From the NCBI GenBank assembly GCA_032622095.1, contig CP136067.1, positions 76,348,705 to 76,412,704 of the forward strand: a stretch of 64,000 nucleotides of DNA, in the 5' to 3' direction. The translations under genes and the position numbers were made by a program. The stretch is from Siphonodentalium dalli (Eukaryota; Mollusca; Scaphopoda; Gadilida; Siphonodentaliidae). Each line of letters starts with the position of its first letter. The stretch's first letter is position 1. Shown one piece after another: positions 31,832 to 43,920 of the stretch. The notes below the pieces were generated by a model. That model saw only the letters and a list, made by a program, of their open reading frames with translations. It had not been told where the DNA came from and did no database searches.

Positions 31832-34500
31832 CTAGCAGGGTTACCCGGCGTTGCCCAGGTTAATGTATGCTGGGGATATTTGTTGGGAATAGAGAATGCT
31901 CTTGCTTAAAGTGTTATACGTTTTCTCATAAATTGTATATTCAAATAGCATCACAAAACATGATTATTACAGTCATGGAATATAAGTAGTGGCTCACCTT
32001 GTCAATTGTCATTCTGTTTATCGCGATTAATTCTTTCCACCAATAATGAAGTATTTATTTATATACAACTGCGTATACATTAGACGTTATAATATGATAC
32101 ATGAACATCATAAGCACATTAGTTCGATAAAAGATGATAATTGGGTTTTACATATTGAGATGTATCAATCAAGTTAGTGGGTTGGACTAAGACCTCGAGG
32201 ACACCTGGCTATCATACCATGAAGATACAGATGTTTCAAAGAAATTTCCAGGTGCTCCTCTGTTCATGCTGCTATATATTGACTAAATATTCTTAGTTTA
32301 AACGAAATGTTGCTGCGCACATATATCAGCTACATGTACCAGGCACAGAGCGAGATTTTGAGTTGTTTATGTCAATCGATGAGTCTGTTCTAAAACCCTT
32401 GTCAGATGTCAGTATTGGTAGGATCCTGAAAAGTCTTGTGCTACTAACTGCATGTTCTTGTCTATCAGAAGAAACTATATTTGACTGCACACTGTGACCA
32501 CTATTTTTGAACAGGCCTTCCATATCTCTTGACAAAATGTAACTTTTTGTGGAAACTATTGAATGGAACAGACTAAATTTATGCAATCCTCTGACGGTTC
32601 GAGGTCTCTCAGTTTGCACGAATATATGTATCTCTTCAATAGAATGATAAATATACGTTTAATGCTTCTTCTAGTTATCTCTTTTTGCTAGGTCATTGTG
32701 TGAATGCCTTGATTGCCATTCCCATATAAATATGACTGTTAAAAAGATATAATTGTTCAAGTGACTTATGTGGGTCACCATATGTCGGGATTGTGAAATG
32801 TGAACGCCCAACTACTTAAAATGATATGGAGATGGCCTGGTGACTGTATATAACTTATATGTGGATATCGGCGAATAGCAATCTTATCAATGATAGTGCA
32901 TATCCGCTCGCCATCCGTGACGCAAACGACACCAAATGTGATTTAATTCATGGTATATCATTAGAGAAAAACGTGTATGAATTTGGTGGAATTTGGTTTA
33001 TTAAATCAATTGTTGATGCAACGCTGACTCGAACAACGTCATATTGCGAAGGTGATTATGTATTCGTTTGGTGGAAATCAGCGACAAAACTATTTCACCA
33101 TATTTTTTTAATTTCCCCTCCCACCAACAGCGTCATTTTAGAAAATTTTAACCCGCACCATTATCTTCCTTGTAAAAAGTTACCCCTCTTAGAACGCCTT
33201 GGTGCCATCTCAATTGTACCGCGTGAAGTTATATATAGAACGCACACAGACAGACAAAAAGACAGACAGGCAGCACGATTTTATTTCTTGTATCATTTGA
33301 GAAGAACGTGTCTGAATTTGATGGTAATTGGTACTAAAACTATTTTGTATCAGTTTTGGTGACCATCCCGTCCCTATTTCTGACTCAAGCTGCACACACT
33401 AAGACTCATTAGAGATTAGAGATGCATATATATGAAATTGGTGAAAATTGGCGAGTATACAGATTCGTATCAAATTTAAGGTCCCCATATCTCTCACCCA
33501 TAGGGTACCAATTTGGTGTATCTAAACCGCACGATAAGATTCCTCGTATCCCGGAGAAGAATATGTATCAATCTGGTGGAAATCGGCACTAAACATATAG
33601 ATATAATTTTTGGTGTCCCTCTCATCTCTATACATCTCTATACACCACTCGAATGGCCCCACTTGTGACATCCGTAAACCACACGATTAAACTCCTGATA
33701 TCATGGAGATGATTGTTTATAAGTTTGGTGATAATCGGCGACTCAACAATCTTATCAAATTTGGTGCCAATCCCTCCCCTCTCCATCTCTCACCCAAACA
33801 GCACCACTATGGCGTCTTTAAATCACGATTAGATTCCTCGTATCATGGATAAGAACGTGTATCAATTTGGTGGACATTGGCGCTAAAATAATTGTGCATT
33901 CATTTTGGCGCCCCTGTCCCTTTCAATGCAACCCTGACTCGAATGAGGCCACATTTGACAGATAAAAGCCACATCATTAGACTCCTCATACCATGGGGAT
34001 GATTTTGTATAAGTGTGGTGGCAATCGGCGACTTATTATCAAATTTAGTGCCCACCCCCTCCCAATCTCTCATCCAAAAACAACAATTAGGCGTTGTTAA
34101 ATCGCATCACTGACTCAAACGACGCCACTTTTGACATATTTAAACCACACCGTTGGATTCTTCATATCATGGGGATGATTATATGTAAGTTTCGTGGCAA
34201 TCGGCGACAGAAAAAAATCTGCCCCCCCCCCCCTTCCTGGCACCTCTGACGCGAACGTCGCGACTTTTGCCATATTTAAACCACGCCATTAGATTCCTCA
34301 TATAATGGGGATGATTATATATAAGTTTGGTGGCAATCGGCGACAAATTTTTGTTCTGCCCCTCCCCCTTTTCTGCCCCTGACAACAACGGCGTCACTTT
34401 AGAAAATTTTAACCCCGACCATTATCTTTCTCGTAAAAAGCTACTCCTAGTAGACACCTTTGGCATCATCTAGATGGTCCCCTGTGAATTTCTATAGAAC

Positions 34501-34543
<43 letters not shown>

Positions 34544-34563
34544 TTCGCAAATATAGATATAGA
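31832..34563 (-). mobile_element. Non-autonomous Helitron-like element, copy 2 (inverted)
   Basis: Minus-strand copy of 1425-4593: CTAGCAGGGTTACCCGGCG at its 3' end and CGCAAATATAGATATAGA at its 5' end, next to A and T as required. It holds the single TTAA (32816-32819) where copy 1 has a MITE. The module array is colinear with copy 1. Short frames here and in copy 1 encode a shared peptide with FMSIDESVLKPLSD; whether this was ever a gene is unclear. Confidence 0.72.
34498..34542. repeat. (ACAG)n microsatellite
   Basis: About 11 ACAG units near the element's 5' end, longer than the matching tract at 1446-1470. Confidence 0.95.
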
Positions 34564-34609
34564 TACTGTTATGTACTATTATAGACAATGTACCCAACAC
34601 AAATTATTG

Positions 34610-34690
34610 GAATTTATGGGTCACTCACATTTATATAAGAGAATGCACTGGAACAGGATCTGTAGAGCTGCACAACCACAGCCTTGGGTT
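34610..34690. repeat. Family H fragment
   Basis: TATATAAGAGAATGCACTGG followed by AACAGGATCTGTAGAGCTGC matches the right side of H elements. Confidence 0.6.
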
Positions 34691-34869
34691 AAATGTGAAA
34701 AGGTGACTTGGACATGGAATACTTGGTCAAGAGCTTTACAATGTTAATGTATCAAATGTATCAAATTCTACCCACAACAGTCATCAAGATAAACACCTCA
34801 CTTCTCTAAGGAGTTAAACTTCATATTACTGGTAATTAATTGTAGACTGCTAGGGTTGTCTGTTCAATT

Positions 34870-37435
34870 CTTAGTTGAAAAAGGGCCATAACTCCATTAA
34901 AAAATATCGGATCAAACCCATATTCGAACTTGATCTGTATTTTGAGTTGAGAAACTCGCATACAAAATTTGGTTCCTATCAGTTGAGAAATGGTTTATTT
35001 ATGGAAGCATGCATGAATTCTATGTCAAAGGGCCATAACTCCATTAAAAAATATCAGATCAAACCCATATTCGAACTCGATATGTATTTTGGGCTGAGAA
35101 ACTCACATACCAGATTTGGTGCCGGTAAGATAAAAATATTTTGAGTTATGGCAGCATGCATGAATTCTAAGTCGAAAAAGAGCCATAACTCCGTTAAAAA
35201 ACTCGGATCAAACCCATATTCGAACTCGCTCAGTATTTTGGGCTGTGAAACTCACATACCAAATTTGGTTCCAATGAGATAAAAAATGTTTGAGTTATGG
35301 CAGAATGTGTTAATTCTAAGTGGAAAAAGGGCCATAAGTCTGTAACAAAATCTTGGATCAAACCCAAATTCAAACTCGATCTGTATTTTGGGCTGAGAAA
35401 CCCATATACAAAATTTGGTTCCGATCGGATAGAAAATGTTTGAGTTATCGCATTATGTACTCACATACCAAGTTTACATACATGTACATCTCAATAAAAT
35501 GAGATATATCAGATGAAAGGTATTTCTATCAAGTATCAGGAATGTTGAGAAGGGTTCATTTTAACTACAAAAGTCCACACTGTACTAAGTGAATGGGATA
35601 TAATAGGAGAATGACTACATGAAAAATATACAAAAGCATAAAATTGATGACCAGGGTTAACAATTTAACTCTATAAAATTAGGGGACTGTATGTCACTTG
35701 AACAATGCATTGATAGGCTAAATCTGACAGAGCTGCCTGGGAGTCCTGAGCCAACAGGGTCCACACACTATGGAAATGCAATAAACAACAGATGGCTTGC
35801 AGCAGTGAGTATCAGATTTCATTATCAATAATATAGTTTAACTCTAGTCTCTTTCTCACAGATACCACAGTTAATTATAAGCTGCTTCTGGTTATATATT
35901 GTAAGCAAATCTCAAATCTGTTCAATTCTAAGTTAAAACGGGCCCATAACTCTGGTATAAACAAGAGGTGTGCACTCGAGTGCTAGCATACCCCCACCGT
36001 GGCAAATTCAACCCGCATTATCCGTAAACTCAACCAAAAAGATTTTTAACTTTAAAGAAAAATTCGGACTAATAATATCAATATGGTGTCACAAGAAGCT
36101 TGTACAGAAAAAATTATTCAAATCGGTTCATATTTGTTAAAGTTATTAAGTCAGACAGAATTTTCTAAGTCAAAATAAGTCGAAAATGAGGTGTAATATT
36201 ACGAAAAACAGTCTGAGCCAATCCCTAGCCGCATCATGTAGAGAGGGTATTGTGAGAAGCATGTATACCAAAAATTATTGAAATCGGTTCATATTTGTTA
36301 AAGTTATTAAGTCGGACAGAATTTTCTAAGTCAAAATAAGTCGAAAAAGAGGCGTAACTTAAAAAAAAAAAGTCGGACCGAACCGCAATTAGCATCATGC
36401 GGAGAGACCGTCCTAAGGAGATTGCATACAAAAAATTATTGAAATCGGGGTATAAAAACAGGATCTGACCCATATTCAAAATCGATCTGTATTTTGAGTT
36501 GACAAACACACATACCAAATTTGGTTCCTATCAGATGAAAACTAGTAGATTTATTGAATCATGCATGAATTCTATGTCAAAGGGCCATAACTCCATTAAA
36601 AATAATCTGATCAAACCCATATTCGAACTCGAACTGTATGTCAGGTGGAGAAACTGACATACCAAAACTGGTTCTGATCAGTTCTGATCAGATCATTTTT
36701 TATTAGTTATCATAGAATTTGTGAATTCTAAGTCGAAAAAGGGCCATAACTCCGTAAATAAAACTCTGATCAAATCCATATTCGAACTCGGCAAACTTAC
36801 ATACCAAATTTTGTTCCGATCAGATATTTCAGTTATCGCACCATGCGTAAAGTGTCTACAGACAGACAGACAGACGGACGGACTAACGACGAGTGGTCAA
36901 TCCGGACAACGACACTATGTTTACCATACTATGGTATGGGTAACCATAAAAACCATACGTGCTAAGAATAACCTAGGTAAGAAATATGAGGCAGATCAGA
37001 AGAAATATGTTCAACTTATTGCATTGGATAGCATGTGTGTAAAGGGTTAATTATTTTCTAAACCGATCAACCAATCAATACCAATAACTATACAGATGAG
37101 GGGTGTGTCATCATAAACCTACATATCAAATATGAACACAATCGGAGAAAAAATACTTCAGTTATAGCATCGGATTAAAAACATTATTTTTTTCTTTGAA
37201 AAATGGGTCATAACTCCTTTAAAATAAATCGGATCAAACCCATATTTGAACTCGATCTGTATTTTGGGCTCTGAAACTCGCATACCAAATTTGGTTCCGA
37301 TCAGATAAAAATTGTTTGAGTTATGACAGCATGCGTGAATTCGAAGTTTAAAAAGGGCCATAACTCCGTAAAAAAAAACTCGGATCAAACCCATATTTGA
37401 ACTCGATCTGTATTTTGGTCTGAGAAACTCCGGAC
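34870..37435. repeat. Field of GGGCCATAACTCC units of about 150 bp
   Basis: Units with GGGCCATAACTCCNTTAAAA, GGATCAAACCCATATTCGAA, CTCGATCTGTATTTTGGGCT, CATACCAAATTTGGTTCCGA and GAGTTATGGCAGCATGCNTG lie near 34878, 35030, 35180, 35328, 36585, 36745, 37205 and 37358. Between them (35950-36430) is a block with GTGCACTCGAGTGCTAGCAT and two AAAATTATTGAAATCGGTTC copies. The hairpin ACCATACTATGGTATGGGTA occurs at about 36920 and 37448. Short open frames in the units are incidental. Confidence 0.88.
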
Positions 37436-37469
37436 GTCAACATTATGTTTACCATACTATGGTATGGGT

Positions 37470-37554
37470 AAACATAAAAATGTAAGGCACAATCGCAAAT
37501 TGTGGAAAGAGGTAGACTATTGGATGGGGAAATCACACACAAAGGCATACAATC
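37470..37554. repeat. First part of a 250-bp degenerate array, split by the foldback element
   Basis: CACAATCGCAAATTGTGGAA, GGATGGGGAAATCACACACA and AAGGCATACAATC match the units at 39640-40540. The sequence continues at 39626 after the insertion. Confidence 0.8.
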
Positions 37555-39625
37555 GGGAACATGTCGCTATTCCGAAGGTTCACTATTCCGAAGGATCACT
37601 ATATTCCGAAGGTTCGCTATTCCGAAGGTTCGCTATTCCGAAGGTTCGCTATTCCGAAGATTTTTTTTATTTTAAAGGTTAATTCTATATTCAAGTATTG
37701 AGAGGGTTCTTTATCACCCCATGCATCCGGACATACTCGTAGCGGAAGACATGCTCGTAACGGAATAACCACATGGCCCGCGATTTGCACATCGTCTTTA
37801 GTTGTCGTAAGTTATTTCATAAAAACACGGTTTATGTTACCTTGATTTTTGTTAACGTTAACAGCGACAATCGGTCTACAGAAATGAGCGGTTGTGGTTT
37901 CCGCAATCTGCATATTACTGTTTGATAATCGGGTTTTATACGAAAATTATGACCTGAAATACTTACTCGGTATAAGTTTTATCAAATTTTAATGAATCTT
38001 TGCATTGACATATTATATAACATACAGTCTCTCAAAGTATGATATCTTAGCTTCAAAATGAACTGGACATGTTTGCGATGTCAATCATATTAGTGCCCGA
38101 AAAATTAGTTTCCATTGAGGCACTCACTCGATTTTGGGGTATGTCTATAGCTGGTGCTATAGATATTTCATACCACTGCTATAGACATACCATATTTTCT
38201 TGCTATGACCTGCATATATGGTTATTTTTTACTATGGAAAATGTAGATACATGACTGGAAATGTTGTCTATTATATTAAGGGAATATCCGCGGAAATAGC
38301 AATGTATGCAAAGACTAGATTGTCTGGGCTGTTACCACAGAAATCGTAATTTTATGTAAGAAATGCAAATTTTGCCACAATTTTTGGCCTAACTTCCCGG
38401 TAAAATAGGATTAAACTGCGTCCAGGTTTACAGAAGTTTGATGTACAGTTGGGTAAATTATAGCCACAAATAATACCACCACCGTCAACCACTGGTATGT
38501 GTTTGTTTCGGTGCAACATTTGTCTAACCGTGAATGGTGTGCAAATCGCGGGCCATGTGGTTATTCCGATACGAGCATGTCTTCCGCTACGATCATATCC
38601 GGATGCATGGGGTGTTTATCACGATAACTCTTTTTTATGAAGGAAATAACTTCTTTTTTTTTGGGCAGGTTACCTTGAGATTTAATGTCATTACGTATGA
38701 CGTTATTTTCCAATACATATTCACGTCAGGCAGTCCACACAATTGCTCTTTCCATACGATGTAATGTCATTGCGTATGACGTTATATCTCAATAATCTTA
38801 GAGGCATCATAACAATCTGTGCCATAAAATATGATTAAAACAATATATATAGTTCATCACCATTTCAAACGTCTGTATCAGAAGATGCCCATAGAGAAAT
38901 AGAAAACATCTTAAATCATAAAAAGATTCCCCCGTTATATGCCATGGCTCCCAGAATGCAACATAATTCAACCTAGTGTATTTTCAATTGACGGGGAATA
39001 ACACTATCTTTAAAATATAAAGTTATCCCCCTCCATTGAAAATAATACACTTCACTTTGCGCAACAAAACCAGATGAACCTTAAGCACAAAAAACACGTC
39101 GTTATCTCAACAAAAACAACACACAGTTTATGACATGGGATAAGCTGATTATACAGTGTTAGAGAGCTTCATATTTCAAATGGTATAAATAGTGGCATAT
39201 ATTTTATATATGTGATCTGGGGGTTTTAAAATTAAGTGGGCCTTGAATGTTGATGTTTTTTTCAAATACAGATTGCCATTCTCTTACATGTAGTTTATTT
39301 CAGTCGTCATGTTTTTAACTTTCCATAATAAACGATAAACTGATACTCTCTTCTTTATATTAATAACCAACATCTGCGACGGTGTATAAATGTACTAGGC
39401 CTATATATGAATACTAGCGTAATCGTATTTTTCATTTCTCGTGTGGTTTTTGTGGTGGGTGCAAATTTTGATTCATTTTTGGTTAAATACGCCCAGAATA
39501 GAAAACCTTCGGAATAGCGAACCTTCGGAATAGCGAACCTTCGGAATAATGAACCTTCGGAATAGGGAACCTTCAGAATAATGAACCTTCGGAATAATGA
39601 ACCTTTGGAATAGAGAACCCTACCC
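37555..39625. mobile_element. Foldback element with minisatellite ends and a 9-bp target duplication
   Basis: About 2.07 kb inserted in the 250-bp array, flanked by CATACAATC at 37546-37554 and 39626-39634. Both ends are inverted arrays of a 16-bp unit, GCTATTCCGAAGGTTC: about six on the left (37566-37662) and seven or eight on the right (39505-39618), with outer ends GGGAACATG and CTACCC. Long repetitive inverted ends plus a 9-bp duplication are known from Drosophila Foldback and Mutator-like elements. No transposase frame is visible. A second element (37715-38614) sits inside. Confidence 0.88.
37715..38614. mobile_element. Nested terminal-inverted-repeat element, 900 bp
   Basis: Ends CACCCCATGCATCCGGA and TCCGGATGCATGGGGTG continue as inverted arms of about 80 bp (CGTAGCGGAAGACATGCTCG, GGCCCGCGATTTGCACA). 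TTTAT lies immediately outside on both sides (37710-37714, 38615-38619), a candidate 5-bp duplication. The middle contains a small palindrome, TATGTCTATAGC...GCTATAGACATA. No coding capacity recognised. Confidence 0.8.
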
Positions 39626-40430
39626 CATACAATCAGCGCTATTGATATTTTTACCAGAAAGTCTCAAATTGGCATTGCAAAATTGTATTTGGTCTTACCT
39701 AGATCATGCCATGGACCTGTAGTTTGGCTAAATCTACGGCGTTACACAGAGCAGAGAATCATGGCACGATCTAACCGGTAGGTGTTACTGAGAAAAGTGC
39801 ATCATTTAGAATGAAAAAAATGTAACAGACGATCACAAAATTCTAGAAAGAGGCACACCGCTGGATGGGGAAGTCACACACGAAGGCATAAAATCAGCGT
39901 TATTGATATTTTTAACCGGAAGGTCTCAAATTGGCATTGCAAAATTGTATTTGGTGTTACCTAGATCGTGCCATGAACCTGTACTTTGGCTAACGCTACG
40001 GCGTTAGCCAGAGTAGAGAATCATGACATGATCTACCGGTAGGTGTTACAGAGAAAAGTGCATCATTTAAAATGAAAACAAAGTAAAATACAATCACAAA
40101 ATTGTGGAAAGAGAATGGGGAAGTACACATGAAGGCATAAAATCAGCGTTATTGATATATTTTACCAGAAAGTCTCAAATTGGCATTGCAAGATTGGATT
40201 TAGTGCGACCGAGAAAGTTCCCCATGGATTCAGAACGAAAAAAAAATTAACATAGAATCGTGAACTTGTGTAAAGTCGCATACCGTTGGGTGGGGAATTC
40301 ACAAAGGAAGGCACTAAATCAGTGTCATGTATATTTTCGACTAGAAAGTGTCCAATGTCAATGACGATTGCCAAATGGAGCCTGGCCCCTGGGCGATGGA
40401 ATAAAAAGTGAAAAATTCAGAATGAAAAAA
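39626..40430. repeat. Degenerate tandem array, about 250-bp units
   Basis: TCAAATTGGCATTGCAAAAT, TTTGGCTAA-CTACGGCGTTA, ACCGGTAGGTGTTAC and GATGGGGAAGTCACAC recur in successive units starting near 39640, 39896, 40141 and 40316. The last unit merges with the duplicated segment. Confidence 0.85.
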
Positions 40431-41885
40431 ATCATATGTAAAATCACGAAGATATGGAACCGCGCTACCGTTGGGTGGGGAATTGACTCAGGAAGACATA
40501 GGACAAGGGAAGTCTGGGTCTTCATGTTAAAAGTTTGTCATTTCCATCGCTGAATGGGTCGTGGGTGCTAATACGTCAAAAAGGCAGAACCAATATGAAA
40601 CCATGCCACTGCGCATGACAGACATGTGCTTATTTGTAAACAGGAAATGATTTTAATGAAACAGACAACAATTTTTTTTTTGCACAAATGACAAATGTCT
40701 TTATTTTAGCTCATGAAGGTGCGGATTTCGGAACTTTTGGTGGAATCTTGTCTTTATTGTCACCATAAGAAGAGAACCAAGCAGAATCTGGCGCCAGGAG
40801 TCCTTTATCGCCTGTAAATAGAAAAGGTATGAGCCTCAGATACAAAATGTACACAAGCAATCCGAAACTCAAAAGAGTGTAAATCTTTCGAGTTTCCCCG
40901 GAACTAGAGAATCAGAATGCCATTGAACTTGAAGTGCACAAATTCAAGCGGCTGGTAAATCAAATTAAATCGTATTGGGAACCTAAGAACCAATCCGCGC
41001 GGTCATGTTATATCATTAGTTGATGACTGCATCGAAGTTATTTGAAAACATTACTCAGTTTACTTACATTTGATGAGAATCGACGAGAGAAGTTTCGTTG
41101 TTGTGCAAAAATGTCTGCCGACATGCAATCTCTTCCGGGTATGGATCACATGACCGGAGATCATGTGACTGCGAGATCGGCAATTTCCGTCGTCCGATCG
41201 CAGCGACCCCTTTCGTTATAATTGTCACAGAAGTGCAGGCGTGTTATTTGGGTCACAATTACAACTTCCAGAATAAATTTTATGTTTGTTTTAATTTTTG
41301 CCTTTCAATTCTGAGATCAGTTGTATGCTCATTTCAATTTCAACTTTTTAATTATAATATTTTAATTCCAACATTAGACCTTTTTGTAGCAGATTTAAAA
41401 TATTAAAATAAAACTATTAAGTTAGAATTAAAATATAAGAATTAAAATGTTAAGTTAGAGTACATAGAATGTAAACAGAATGTAAACAGAATGTAAATAG
41501 AATGTAAATAGAATGTAAATAGAATGTAAATAGAATGTAAATAGAATTAAAATATAAGAATTAAAATGTTAAGTTAGAATTAAAATGTAAAGTTAGAATT
41601 AAAATATAAGAATTAAAATGTTAAGTTAGAGTACATAGAATGTAAATAGAATGTAAATAGAATGTAAATAGAATGTAAATAGAATGTAAATAGAATGTAA
41701 ATAGAATTTAAATATAAGAATTAAAATGTAAAGTTAGAATTAAAATGTAAAGTTAGAATTAAAATATAAGAATTAAAATGTTAAGTTAGAATTAAAATTT
41801 TAAGTAAGAATTAAAATATTAAGTTAGAGTCAAAATGTGAAGTTAGGATTGTGACCCTAATAACCCTCCATATTTGTTTGGTATA
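40400..41885 (-). repeat. Duplicated segment, copy 2 (inverted partner of 22343-24700)
   Basis: In reverse orientation it runs from TATGGAGGGTTATTAGGGTC (41885) through an AGAATGTAAAT satellite (41450-41720) and the candidate gene to about 40400. At 41885 it abuts the truncated non-LTR element. It retains about 320 bp (roughly 40590-40910) that copy 1 lacks. Confidence 0.88.
40701..41124 (-). CDS. Candidate small two-exon gene (unrecognised)
   Basis: Exon 1 (41124-41068) encodes MSADIFAQQRN..., 19 codons rich in Arg and Ser, ending AAT|GTAAGT. The last exon starts after a good acceptor (TTTCTATTTACAG) at 40811. Read in phase with exon 1 it encodes AIKDSWRQILLGSLLMVTIK... and stops at 40701, giving about 55 residues with one hydrophobic segment. 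Another frame of this exon (DKGLLAPDSAWFSSYGDNKD..., stop at 40711) looks equally protein-like and would need a further exon. AATAAA follows within a few bases. Upstream of the ATG is CACATGACCGGAGATCATGTG-type palindromic sequence, possibly a promoter element. No family recognised. It may equally be an incidental open stretch. Confidence 0.35.
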
Positions 41886-41963
41886 TAAAGGTTCGTGATA
41901 TCAGTTATTTTTTTCGTTAGAGCTTCTGCTATTTCTTCATATCGAATTGCTGAGAGATCACTC
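41886..41963 (-). pseudogene. Non-LTR retrotransposon: continuation beyond the MITE
   Basis: In a shifted frame the minus strand reads SAIRYEEIAEALTKKITDIT and ends YIPNK at about 41886, typical of the linker between endonuclease and reverse transcriptase. It continues 42564-43873 across the family B insertion. The RT itself is lost at the junction with the duplicated segment. Confidence 0.7.
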
Positions 41964-41967
41964 TTAA

Positions 41968-42559
41968 AGGGGTACTGTACGCCATTTTCAATAAATTCCC
42001 GGTGATAACAACGATCTATTATCGATACTATATAGAAATATAAGTAATTTGAGTCGAAGATGTATTCTGTAAACGCTCAGGTTAATAGGCTATCTTAAAA
42101 TTTAATAATTTAAAAGTTAATAATTTAATATAAATTGATTTTATGGCTCCAGCCATAAAATGGCGTCTCTTAAAATTCGAATTTCCGTGTACAAAACGTA
42201 ATCAAATTATAATTGAGGGATACTGGATTAGGAAAACAATTGCACACACGATCGTTTGAAACATTATGCTTATACGGGGAGAAAACCCAAGCCACTCATT
42301 GACTAGCGACGGTACACTAACTTAAATGAGTATATGGGACTACTAAGCATATAATATAATGTTTATTTTATTCATTTGGTTGAAAACTTTACAAAAATTA
42401 CTCGACAACGACAATTTGTATTTTTGCATTCCGGTAAATTTGCCATCCGTAACAATACTTCGTACTCAACAGACTTTCAAAAAATGGAAAAGTTGTTACC
42501 TTATTCTCCGACTCGGGGATTATAGAAACCAACAACAACATCTTGGGTACAGTACCCCT
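41968..42559. mobile_element. TTAA MITE family B, copy 2
   Basis: It is 592 bp with ends AGGGGTACTGTACGCC and GTACAGTACCCCT, flanked by TTAA at 41964-41967 and 42560-42563. It is colinear with 11787-12366. It lies inside the coding part of a non-LTR retrotransposon, so it is younger than that element. Confidence 0.93.
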
Positions 42560-42563
42560 TTAA

Positions 42564-43873
42564 TCCCACGCATTAAAGGCATTATTAATTGCGGAGTAAT
42601 CGGCTCGATTATAATCCCATATCCTTCTTTTCGTGGTTCCACTCGGCTTCTTAACTTTCAAATTCATACGTAGTAATATTGGACAATGAAACCGAGTTAA
42701 ATCTGAGAAGAATGGATCTAAGATTTCATTCGATTCAACAATATCAGGGTTGTTTGTGAAATATAAGTCTATAAGAGAAGAAGTACTTTCTGTGAAGTAT
42801 GTAGCTTGTTTAATTATTTGCGTTAAGCCAAAGCGCTGTTTAATATATTTAATTTGTTTACTTTCTAATGGTATTTGGTTTGAGTTAAAATCCCCAGTAA
42901 TTATTATATGTGGGATATTAGAACGATCGCCCAATGCCATTTCAAGATTTGTATAAATTTTTTCCCATGTACTTATAGGTGTATTGGGTGGTCTATAAAA
43001 AGTGCCAAGCAAAAGTCTCTGTGTGGAGGTCGATACCTCTAGCCACACGCTCTCTATGTCAGGGATTTCCAGGTCAGTACGTCTTTTGATGTGAAATGAA
43101 TCCCTTACATATACAGCAATACCACCACCCAACGTTAGACGGTCTCTCCTTTGTGGGGCATGGAATCCCCTTATTGACAATTCGTTATCGGAATTTGCAT
43201 TTGAGAGCCATGTTTCCGTAAATGAAATAATATCAAAATTTCTGGCTTCTGCGGTGATTACATCTATTTTCGGTGCCAAACTTTGAATATTTAAACACAT
43301 TAGGGTCAATACTTGCTTGTCTACGTTTCTTTCTGTCGGACCCGGGTTCTTTTCTATGTCAAATGCTCGGTTTAGAATAGATGATAATACCTCAGTCACC
43401 CATCTTCCAACTTCAGTCAGCGAATTCGTTATGTTTGACACGTGTCGTACCACAAATTTGTATATCGAAACTTTTCTCTGTGAGTATTTACTCTTAAGTC
43501 CTCCATTTCGCAGTTTAGTGTGAAATGTGGCTTGAATAATATTTCCAACTGATCTTTCGAAAGCAGAATCGGGCATACGACTCAGTTGACATCCCAGCTG
43601 TTTAAAATAATATCGTGGCAGAATGCAATCGCATTTCAACATGTAGTATTTCAACACTATGACTAGTGCTATATGTGTAGGAATCCCCAATGTTCTTATC
43701 GTGAGATATGACAAAAGGTTGAATGTGCTCAAACCATCTAGTGGTTTTTCTCTTGTCCCTCTCAAAGCTCTTGAGTAATACATGCCGATTCTTGCCCTAT
43801 GTGATACTAAGTCAATCATTTGAATGTGAACATAACAACGGCATTCTATACCAGAAGTACATAAAAAAGACAT
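42564..43873 (-). CDS. Non-LTR retrotransposon ORF2 fragment: 2A-like motif and AP endonuclease
   Basis: About 437 codons, cut off at its 3' end by the family B MITE. Residues 1-170 form an unrecognised N-terminal region; the true start may be M19 or M31. Residues 172-179 are a 2A-like motif (DIEKNPGP), preceded by a helix-like stretch. Residues 188-405 are an APE-type endonuclease, the enzyme that nicks target DNA: LNIQS (N195), FTETWL (E220), GGGIAVYV, TFYRPPN (Y293), GDFN (D328, N330) and SDLTRFHCPI (D391, H396). The last motif is spaced more widely than the usual SDH. Sequence style suggests the CR1/L2 group. The reverse transcriptase is absent, so it is inactive. Confidence 0.9.
43337..43360 (-). 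other. 2A-like (StopGo) motif
   Basis: Encodes DIEKNPGP, fitting the D-x-E-x-N-P-G-P consensus. In known 2A peptides the ribosome skips the bond between G and the last P. It sits immediately before the endonuclease domain. Confidence 0.85.
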
Positions 43874-43920
43874 TCAATGACAATTGTCGTTCTTATTTAA
43901 TTACAGCCCCTCTCAAATGA

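Noticed and set aside
32859-33362. 167-codon frame and its counterpart at 2683-3150
   Set aside because: It spans diverged modules of the Helitron-like elements. It is open in both copies over part of the length, but lacks any domain and ends at different places.
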